Shown: positions 1 through 5,093 of the stretch, in pieces | Layout of the letters: each line of letters starts with the position of its first letter | How positions within the stretch are numbered: position 1 is the first letter of the stretch | Assembly: GCA_938003555.1 (NCBI GenBank) | Contig: CALKXN010000308.1 | Location: 1-6,491, forward strand | DNA: 6,491 nucleotides | Direction: 5' to 3' | DNA from: an uncultured Robiginitomaculum sp. | Lineage (GTDB): Bacteria; Pseudomonadota; Alphaproteobacteria; Caulobacterales; Maricaulaceae | The notes under the pieces: model-generated | What the model was told of the DNA's origin: nothing | Databases searched by the model: none | Seen by the model: the letters and a program-made list of their open reading frames with translations, nothing else | Position numbers and translations under genes: made by a program

Positions 1-866
1 GCGATCCCAACTCCGCCGAGCACTAAAATACTGCTGAGGATGAAACGCGCGGTAATTGGCTCTGCGATGAAGAGTAAGCCGCCTATGGCCGCCAATACCG
101 GAACGGTAAGCTGCGCGATTGCGGCGCGGCTGGCGGTCAACCCGCCCAGCGCGCTATACCAAATCGCGTAGCCAAGACCCGAGGTTATACCGCCGCAAAT
201 CAGGGCTAAGATGATGCCCGCCGCATTTGGCGCGGCGTCGCCGGATTGAAAGATTAGGAACGGCAATAGGATAGCAGCGATAATGAACGCCCGAATAAAA
301 TGCCCTGCGCTGCGCAGTGTTGGCCCTGCGGCTCCAGCGCTTTTTCCTAGCAAAGAATAGACGCCCCACGCGACCCCGGCGAGCGTCATGAACCCCATAG
401 CCCATAGCGGTAGCGGCGGCAGGCCATCTTGCGGAAACAGCATCCAGATCAGTCCTGTAATGGCGAGTAATAATCCGAGCCACTGCACAAAACTCAACCG
501 CTCGCCTTTTAAAAACCCGGCGCCAAGCATTGTCATTTGTACGCAGCCAAACAGTATGAGCGCGCCAGTGCCGCTGGGCAGGGCAATATAGGCAAGCGAG
601 AAACAGGCCGCGTAAAGAAATAATGACGCGCCCCCGCGCCAATGGCCCGCAGACCACAGACCGCCGCGCGCGCCGCGACCGAGCCGCGGCACACAAATAG
701 CCGCCAATACAACAGCGCCGCTGAGCAGTCTAATTAGCGCGAATTGTCCGGCGCTAATATTTGCGCCTAATATATCCGTTCCGACTTCGGAGAGTGCTAA
801 GCGCGTTACAACGGAATTGGCTGCAAAGGCGACCATCGCCAAAGTCGTTAAAATAATTACTCTCAA
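1..866 (-). CDS. EamA/DMT-family inner-membrane permease (3' end cut by window edge)
   Basis: The frame is open from a TTG at 866 to the left edge, giving 288 codons with no stop. The product is very hydrophobic, with about nine to ten membrane helices in two tandem halves as in the drug/metabolite transporter superfamily. Typical stretches are QFALIRLLSGAVVL (41-54), a helix ending in GERLSFVQWLG (about 121-131), and, in the second half, YAIWYSALGGLTASRAA (233-249) followed by LTVPVLAAIGGLLFIAEPIT. Family members are usually about 290-310 residues, so only the last few are missing. I chose TTG because AGGGG lies six bases upstream; the next in-frame Met is residue 11 and falls inside the first helix. 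The gene starts 20 nt after the MerT-like gene and is probably its operon partner. DMT proteins export or import small metabolites; substrate is not predictable here and a metal role is only suggested by context. Confidence 0.85.
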   Translation of the reverse strand, partial: MRVIILTTLAMVAFAANSVVTRLALSEVGTDILGANISAGQFALIRLLSGAVVLAAICVPRLGRGARGGLWSAGHWRGGASLFLYAACFSLAYIALPSGTGALILFGCVQMTMLGAGFLKGERLSFVQWLGLLLAITGLIWMLFPQDGLPPLPLWAMGFMTLAGVAWGVYSLLGKSAGAAGPTLRSAGHFIRAFIIAAILLPFLIFQSGDAAPNAAGIILALICGGITSGLGYAIWYSALGGLTASRAAIAQLTVPVLAAIGGLLFIAEPITARFILSSILVLGGVGI

Positions 867-886
867 TGCGCGCCCCTGCTTTTGGT

Positions 887-1273
887 TTAAGCCATCAGCC
901 TAGGCAAAATAAAGGCACTAAAGGCGCCGATAGCCCAAACGGCAAATCCGAGATAAAGGACAATACCGCCAATTTTGCGCAGACGCGTGCATAATTTCGC
1001 CGCGCCCGGATCGGCAGGACATGGCATATTACGCGTCATAAATCGAACAAACCAAGCCAGACATAATAAAACGAATGAGCCGCCAAAGACCAAAGGCTTA
1101 TGCGCGGATAGCCAAATCAGGCCCGGTACATTCGCGGTCAGAGATGAAAGGGCCGCGCCCATACCTAGCGTAATAAAAACCGCGGGCAGCGTGCAGCAGA
1201 CCAGCGTTGAAATACTCGTCAGCAGCGCGACAGCAGGCGCTGCCGTTTCACGTATGGCCAGCCGCGTCTTCAT
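887..1273 (-). CDS. MerT-like inner-membrane metal transport protein
   Basis: A 128-residue protein with three predicted membrane helices (about 13-36, 59-80 and 103-124), the layout of MerT mercuric transporters. The first helix carries the adjacent pair Cys26-Cys27 followed by Pro30 (motif CCTLPAVFITLGMGA), matching the Cys-Cys pair near position 24-25 of classical MerT. The loop between helices 2 and 3 has a second pair, Cys85 and Cys95, as in MerT but more widely spaced. In MerT these cysteines receive the metal from periplasmic MerP and pass it to the cytoplasm. The ATG overlaps the stop of the MerP-like gene by one base (TAATG), so the two are probably translationally coupled. No mercuric reductase or MerR is nearby and the adjacent regulator is CsoR-type, so the cargo may be copper or another soft metal rather than mercury. 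Family assignment is fairly sure; substrate is not. Confidence 0.8.
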   Translation of the reverse strand: MKTRLAIRETAAPAVALLTSISTLVCCTLPAVFITLGMGAALSSLTANVPGLIWLSAHKPLVFGGSFVLLCLAWFVRFMTRNMPCPADPGAAKLCTRLRKIGGIVLYLGFAVWAIGAFSAFILPRLMA

Positions 1274-1614
1274 TAACCCGCTGTTTTACGCGTAATTTCG
1301 GTCACATTATATCCGGCTTTCTTGACCAGTTTTTCAATCTGCGCGTCCGTCAAACCTTTGCCCGCATTCAACACAATTGAAAGCGTTTTTGTATCGAGAT
1401 CAACATAGGTCGCGGCGACGGCTTTGTCTTTTTTGAAGGTTTTATTCAGCGCGATAGAGCAAAAATCACAGACCAAACCTTTTAGGCCAACTGAAATATC
1501 AGCGACCTGCGCAATGGCGGGGCCTTCGAGTTTTGCAGGCGGCTCGCCGGCAAAGGCCGCTGTTGACGCGCCGCTGAGCATCGCGGCAATTATCACTGTT
1601 TTTAAAATACGCAT
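1273..1614 (-). CDS. Periplasmic MerP-like heavy-metal-associated (HMA) domain protein
   Basis: A 113-residue exported protein. Residues 1-22 form a signal peptide ending AFA before Gly23. After a roughly 17-residue linker, an HMA-like beta-alpha-beta-beta-alpha-beta domain follows (about 38-108). Its metal loop is GLVCDFCSIAL, with Cys49 and Cys52 in the CxxC spacing of MerP and copper chaperones; the usual GMxCxxC Met is Leu here, and DF fills the middle. The later segments VDLDTKTLSIVL and AQIEKLVKKAGY fit the domain's strands and second helix. The family binds one soft metal ion (Hg(II) or Cu(I)) and hands it to a membrane partner, here most likely the MerT-like protein encoded next with a one-base overlap. 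AGGAG sits five bases before the ATG at 1614, and the gene begins 11 nt after the preceding stop. Metal identity is not decidable from sequence. Confidence 0.85.
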   Translation of the reverse strand: MRILKTVIIAAMLSGASTAAFAGEPPAKLEGPAIAQVADISVGLKGLVCDFCSIALNKTFKKDKAVAATYVDLDTKTLSIVLNAGKGLTDAQIEKLVKKAGYNVTEITRKTAG

Positions 1615-1625
1615 ATCATCTCCTA

Positions 1626-2270
1626 TCAGAAGCGGTGTATATAATTGAGAACGGGCGCGCCGTCATTATCGACGCCCAGCTCAAGCAGGCCCGGCCCTTT
1701 GAAAAACCGAACCAGCGCCGTTGCACCAAATTTATCCTCATCACGGTCAGGCCTATAATGGGACTCAAGCATGAACCATGTGTGAAGCGCGCCGGTATTG
1801 GCGACATAAGGCGCAACGCCGAGGCGGTTATGCAGGCGCGTTTTCGTGCCAAAATCGCCCTGCTCCCAATGATCAATCGCGCCGCTGATAAAATAGCGCC
1901 GCGTTTCCCAATCAGCAGACAGGCCGGCGTAAAGGCCCAGCTCATCACCGCGCCCCAGAGCGCTTTGATCACTCACTTGCCCGACCGCGATATGGCCGTA
2001 AAAATTAGCCTGACTATCCACCTCATTCCAGCGCTTGAATAGCCGGTTAATCTGCGCGCCGGTAAAAAACGCCTCAGCCTCGCGATCATAACGCAGCCGC
2101 AGCCCGATCGAGTGGCGCGGATCGGTTGTGTAGTGCACATGCGCGCTATTGGCCTCGGCGTCATGACGCAGCATCAGCGTCCACCCTTCCGGATATGACA
2201 CAGGCCGCGCTTGCGAAGCGGGCGCAATCAGAGCCGCCAATAGCGCCAGAGATGTTAGCTTGCGAAACAT
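1626..2270 (-). CDS. Exported, probable outer-membrane beta-barrel protein of unknown family
   Basis: I do not recognise this 214-residue protein. Residues 1-21 are a clear signal peptide (MFRK, hydrophobic core, ASQA before Arg22). The mature part has alternating polar/hydrophobic stretches (IGLRLRYD, ELGLYAGLSADWE, ALHTWFMLESHYR, FGATALVRFF, LLELGVD) and ends in Phe (NYIHRF), both typical of small outer-membrane barrels. It contains no Cys but ten His (36, 44, 46, 53, 93, 134, 147, 163, 171, 212), including an HVH pair, which could bind metal. It is the first gene of the CsoR-divergent cluster, 11 nt before the MerP-like gene. No second in-frame Met precedes the hydrophobic core, so the ATG at 2270 is the natural start, although the only Shine-Dalgarno-like element is a G-tract unusually close to it. 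An outer-membrane metal entry or exit role is inferred from neighbours only. Confidence 0.75.
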   Translation of the reverse strand: MFRKLTSLALLAALIAPASQARPVSYPEGWTLMLRHDAEANSAHVHYTTDPRHSIGLRLRYDREAEAFFTGAQINRLFKRWNEVDSQANFYGHIAVGQVSDQSALGRGDELGLYAGLSADWETRRYFISGAIDHWEQGDFGTKTRLHNRLGVAPYVANTGALHTWFMLESHYRPDRDEDKFGATALVRFFKGPGLLELGVDNDGAPVLNYIHRF

Positions 2271-2285
2271 ACCCCCCTATGGTAT
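2269..2285. promoter_or_regulatory. Candidate CsoR operator
   Basis: ATACCCCCCTATGGTAT is an inverted repeat (ATACC/GGTAT) around a seven-base centre that extends the C-tract. Known CsoR/RcnR operators are G/C tracts flanked by A/T-rich inverted repeats, so the form and the position between csoR and its divergent partner fit. It covers the start codon's first bases and the G-tract upstream of the minus-strand gene, and lies about where a -35 box would be for csoR. Assigned by resemblance; no other copy is visible in the window. Confidence 0.5.
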
Positions 2286-2292
2286 CTGACGG

Positions 2293-2320
2293 GCTATAAA
2301 TCAACTCACTTTTTTGTAAG
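2293..2320 (-). promoter_or_regulatory. Candidate promoter of the outer-membrane/MerP/MerT/EamA cluster
   Basis: On the minus strand CTTACA (2320-2315) and TATAGC (2298-2293) are 16 bases apart, each matching four of six positions of the sigma-70 consensus. Transcription would begin near 2286, which puts the candidate operator immediately downstream of the start site, a position where a bound repressor would block initiation. This is a weak consensus match and a low-confidence call. Confidence 0.3.
2295..2300 (+). promoter_or_regulatory. Candidate -10 box of csoR
   Basis: TATAAA lies 22 bases before the csoR ATG and shares its TATA with the opposing candidate -10. The corresponding -35 position (about 2272-2277) is the C-tract of the candidate operator and has no consensus hexamer, so repressor binding there would give autoregulation. 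The ribosome-binding site is weak (TAAG just before the ATG). Confidence 0.3.
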
Positions 2321-2322
2321 AT

Positions 2323-2604
2323 ATGACAAACCGAAAAACTCGCCGTAGCAATATTTCCAAACGCCTCGCCCGCATCGAAGGCCAAGTCCGCGGCCTCTCG
2401 CGCATGATCGATGAGGACCGCTATTGCATCGACGTCATCACCCAAACCAAAGCCGTCACCGCCGCCCTTAAAAAAGTCGAAGCCGAGCTCTTAAAAGACC
2501 ATGCGGGCCACTGCCTTGCCGCCGCAATCGCGAGCGACAATGTCGAGGAGCGCGAGCAAAAGGTTTCAGAACTGGTGGAACTATTGCAGAAAAGCGCAGG
2601 GTAG
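2323..2604 (+). CDS. csoR: CsoR/RcnR-family metal-sensing transcriptional repressor, CsoR-type ligands
   Basis: A 93-residue all-helical DUF156 protein. The N-terminal helix carries the family signature ISKRLARIEGQVRGLSRMI (11-29) with basic residues for DNA binding, followed by DRYCIDVITQ. The ligand set is Cys35, His60 and Cys64, with exactly the C-x24-H-x3-C spacing of Cu(I)-sensing CsoR. RcnR (Ni/Co) would have a His near position 3 and His at the last site; here they are Asn3 and Cys64. The protein binds operator DNA as the apo form and releases on metal binding in characterised relatives. It is divergent from the outer-membrane/MerP/MerT/EamA cluster with a 52-nt shared spacer that holds a plausible operator, so it most likely controls that cluster and itself. 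Family call is firm; Cu(I) as inducer is inferred from ligands. Confidence 0.92.
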   Translation: MTNRKTRRSNISKRLARIEGQVRGLSRMIDEDRYCIDVITQTKAVTAALKKVEAELLKDHAGHCLAAAIASDNVEEREQKVSELVELLQKSAG

Positions 2605-2644
2605 AAAATAACGATTTAGCGCAATATTGACCCAAGGCTGCCGT

Positions 2645-4729
2645 CTATTTTATGCGCGCGCGGAACGTCAGGCTAAAACTCGGATCAGGGTCTCCATACG
2701 CCATGCGGCCTTTGGGATTAAAGCACACATGCTTCACATTGGGATCATAACCGAGAGCGGGCGTATAGGCACAACTGGAAAAATCACTCGGCGCCGCAGC
2801 TAAATCGGAATAGCCAACATCTGACGCGTAGTTAAATGTCAGATCGCTTCCATTACTTTGAAAAGTTACAGGATCAGTTTGCGGCCCGGCATCATCAATA
2901 TCCCCGATATACATCGTAATTTCTGGCGGAAGTGTGTCGACAATAAACATACTATTATTATCAGATTTTGCAGTCCCTGTATTGTCCACGGATATTGTAT
3001 AAAGCACATCATTTCCCGGCAATTGATACGCCCCTGCGGGATAGCTCTGAGTGGTTTTATTGGCAATTAGCGTTGTCGAATTGATAAATGGCGGCGCGGC
3101 GGTTGGGCAGCTAAACCCATCATGCTGACTCGACGCCGCAGCCGTATAAGATGCAATAATTTCAGGAGCCGTAATCGGGTTCTCAATATTGAAGATAATC
3201 CCAGTCGTGTTTTCAGCAACATATAGATTGCCATTACTTGCAGTCCACGCCGCGCCATATGTGCCTGTCGGCAAGCCCGTTACAGGAAAGCTGAATACAG
3301 TTAAATCCGTAATATTCCACACATAAACGCGGCCATTTCTGGCTCCTGCAAAATAGTCTTTACCGCCAAATTCAATATAAGCAATATCTAAAACGCTCTC
3401 TCCGGGCGTGCCGCTTAGAATTAAGTTTTCAGTTGCGTAAGGCGGCGTAACCGAAACGCGTCTAATCGTGGATGCTCTTGGAAAGTAATATAATTTACCA
3501 TCTGCGCCCATATCCGCAGCTGCTGATCTCGATACATTCTCTGCCAAAGAGACAATATTACCAAAATTGCCAACCCGAATGAGGTCTTGGTCAATATCGC
3601 CCTCCCGGCCAAAGGCATAAACATAATTATCAAGCGTATTATACCCTGTTCCATTATAGAGTAATTGCTGAGATCCAATAGGGATATATGTCTGAGAAAC
3701 GGGATCAAAACGTGCCATTTGGCCGTCAATCACTTCATAAAACCGAGATATACAGGTAAAAGGCTGAGGCGGTGATGGCGCTGTGATCGTAACTGTAGCG
3801 GTTGCCGTATCACACGAAAATTCATTTACATCTTCGCAGACACGGTAATCAAATTGATATGTTCCCGCCGCCGCATTTGCCGCCACATCAATATGCCCTG
3901 TTGACGTATTAAACGTTAACGCAGACGGAACTGTTGAGCCAGGCTCAACGAAATACACCGCAGTCGCAGGTAGTCCGGCGCCGCCTTGCGTGTCATTATC
4001 CCCCACTTGCAAAACACTCGTCTGCACAGCACCACTGGATACGACAGAGGCACTGTCGTCAATGGCCACAACAGGGTCAGGAAGCGGCGGACTTAAGAAA
4101 CGAAATGTGAATCCGCCAATAAAGCCGCGGTTTTGAAACGCAAATAAAATCTCATCCCCGGCGTTCACATTAATGGTCGCCCCGACTCCAGCGCCGGGAC
4201 GCGGATCTGGCGCGCCGCCAGAAGGGAAATAAGCATATTGCCTTACGCCGTTCACATAGACATCAACAATATCATCAACGACTTCGCCCGCGCCAAAGCC
4301 AAAGGTCAATGTCCCGCCATTTGCCGCTTTTCGGCGTAAATCTATTTGATATGTCGGATTCACACCTGTCCACACAGCGCCGACATAATCGGGCGTGTGC
4401 AGCAAAGGTGATGTTGGCGTTTCACTATTTGACCATCGATTACTATTGGCCGTTCCATTAGACGCAATCGTGACATCATTGGTGCCAATACCAAAAAAGG
4501 CCTCACCTCTAAAAGCTCGCACCCCGCCAGGCCCTGTATCTCCGAAACTGGACCCTGCCACGGCGCTCGCACCCTCATAATAAGAAGCGACCCAATAATC
4601 GACAGGGAAATCCGTAACATCTTCGACGCCATCGGCTGTCTGTGCCGTAGCGTTATGACAAAAAGCGCACCATATCGCCGCCGCAACCATAACTTTCACG
4701 GCTATTATTGTTGATTTTTTAAAAATCAT
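2645..4729 (-). CDS. Large secreted multi-domain protein (Ig-like, DUF6923-like beta-propeller, DUF11-like C-terminus)
   Basis: About 694 residues from the ATG at 4729, which has GAG six bases upstream and gives a compact signal peptide (MIFKK, hydrophobic core, ATA before Gln30). An in-frame GTG at 4753 would add eight residues and is less likely. Layout: a beta-rich, Gly/Asn-rich region (about 32-218); an Ig/cadherin-like module with a DDSASV start and VTITAP end (about 220-320); a propeller-like region resembling DUF6923, with recurring GKLYYF, GRVYVW and GNLYVAEN strands (about 324-543); and a DUF11-like module (about 548-694) with DVLYTISVDNTGTA and FIVDTLPPE. Mature cysteines fall in three plausible pairs: 298/306, 326/541 and 653/669. 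No sortase, PEP-CTERM, transmembrane or type IX tail is seen, so the product is probably secreted or surface-associated. No catalytic motif is recognisable. It is convergent with csoR, 40 nt apart. Confidence 0.8.
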   Translation of the reverse strand: MIFKKSTIIAVKVMVAAAIWCAFCHNATAQTADGVEDVTDFPVDYWVASYYEGASAVAGSSFGDTGPGGVRAFRGEAFFGIGTNDVTIASNGTANSNRWSNSETPTSPLLHTPDYVGAVWTGVNPTYQIDLRRKAANGGTLTFGFGAGEVVDDIVDVYVNGVRQYAYFPSGGAPDPRPGAGVGATINVNAGDEILFAFQNRGFIGGFTFRFLSPPLPDPVVAIDDSASVVSSGAVQTSVLQVGDNDTQGGAGLPATAVYFVEPGSTVPSALTFNTSTGHIDVAANAAAGTYQFDYRVCEDVNEFSCDTATATVTITAPSPPQPFTCISRFYEVIDGQMARFDPVSQTYIPIGSQQLLYNGTGYNTLDNYVYAFGREGDIDQDLIRVGNFGNIVSLAENVSRSAAADMGADGKLYYFPRASTIRRVSVTPPYATENLILSGTPGESVLDIAYIEFGGKDYFAGARNGRVYVWNITDLTVFSFPVTGLPTGTYGAAWTASNGNLYVAENTTGIIFNIENPITAPEIIASYTAAASSQHDGFSCPTAAPPFINSTTLIANKTTQSYPAGAYQLPGNDVLYTISVDNTGTAKSDNNSMFIVDTLPPEITMYIGDIDDAGPQTDPVTFQSNGSDLTFNYASDVGYSDLAAAPSDFSSCAYTPALGYDPNVKHVCFNPKGRMAYGDPDPSFSLTFRARIK

Positions 4730-4819
4730 AATATCTCGATATTTTATCAGCACGCCTAACTAAATTAGTCAGAATTATGCTTCCACTTATGACTTAAAAA
4801 TATTAAAGTGACGCTAAGA

Positions 4820-4825
4820 TATAAT
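4820..4825 (+). promoter_or_regulatory. Perfect -10 hexamer (TATAAT), possible plus-strand promoter
   Basis: TATAAT matches the sigma-70 -10 consensus exactly. The region 16-18 bases upstream is A/T-rich without a TTGACA-like box, so the match may be chance in AT-rich DNA. If active, it would transcribe rightwards through the intergenic region toward the 3' end of the SulP gene. Confidence 0.25.
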
Positions 4826-4948
4826 ACCCGAAATACAGTTTTTGCACATGGCGGCAAGACTCACCCTCTCAAAGTTAGTCTATGTTTTAATGCTATTATC
4901 GCGGCCACAATATCATTAAACACCAGTAAAGACTTCGGAATGGGCGGG

Positions 4949-4964
4949 GCTCTTGCAAAAGAGC
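4949..4964. repeat. Perfect 6-bp inverted repeat with GCAA loop
   Basis: GCTCTT-GCAA-AAGAGC forms a perfect six-base stem with a four-base loop; read on the plus strand the loop is a GNRA-type tetraloop. No T-run follows on either strand, so it is not a rho-independent terminator. It could be a structural element of an RNA or simply chance. Confidence 0.4.
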
Positions 4965-5068
4965 GTGGCTTAGACTTTGAGGGCAAAGGAGGGTAAAACA
5001 GGTCTTTGATGAGCGGCATAAAGCGCCTAAGTAGGTCACTCGCGGCCAGTTCCGTATGACTTCGGGGC

Positions 5069-5090
5069 AGCCCAAGAGACGGGTTTTTTT
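5069..5090 (+). terminator. Weak candidate rho-independent terminator
   Basis: AGCCC (5069-5073) can pair with GGGTT (5081-5085; one G-T wobble) around a seven-base loop, followed by T residues to 5090 (seven in all from 5084). The stem is short and only moderately stable. The orientation fits a rightward transcript ending just before the convergent SulP gene, not termination of SulP itself, whose transcript would carry an A-run here. Confidence 0.3.
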
Positions 5091-5093
5091 GCC

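Larger units (their letters stand above)
4730..5093. other. Intergenic region without a convincing protein gene
   Basis: The left third is AT-rich and must hold the promoter of the large secreted gene (CATAAT at 4779-4774 on the minus strand is one possible -10, with no good -35). The remainder is more GC-rich and contains small inverted repeats and a T-tract near 5090. The only sizeable plus-strand frame (4808-4996, 62 codons from GTG) has no ribosome-binding site, signal sequence or recognisable motif. No tRNA, rRNA, tmRNA, RNase P or SRP RNA signature was seen. Confidence 0.6.

Noticed and set aside
154..696. Long minus-strand reading frame of 180 codons
   Set aside because: Its product is Arg-rich and low in normal composition, and it overlaps in another frame the continuous 288-codon EamA permease frame, which has clear family motifs. 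It is a shadow.
887..1614. Classical mercury-resistance (mer) operon
   Set aside because: No MerR, MerA or transposon ends are present, the regulator is CsoR-type, and the MerP/MerT metal-site details differ from the classical proteins.
1635..2042. Plus-strand 135-codon frame opposite the outer-membrane-type gene
   Set aside because: Antisense to a signal-peptide-bearing gene in a tight operon; no ribosome-binding site, motif or domain visible.
2161..2445. Minus-strand 94-codon frame crossing the divergent promoter region
   Set aside because: It lies antisense to csoR and would run through the regulatory spacer; csoR has unmistakable family motifs.
4713..4727. AT palindrome GATTTTTTAAAAATC
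   Set aside because: Lies inside the signal-peptide codons (Phe-Lys-Lys) of the secreted protein and is explained by A/T-rich coding bases.
4808..4996. Plus-strand 62-codon frame starting with GTG
   Set aside because: No ribosome-binding site, no recognisable motif, and the frame starts upstream of the candidate -10 box; probably chance.
5009..5059. 16-codon plus-strand mini-ORF downstream of an AGGAGG at 4988-4993
   Set aside because: Spacing from the AGGAGG is about 15 bases, too long, and no plus-strand gene follows that a leader peptide could regulate.
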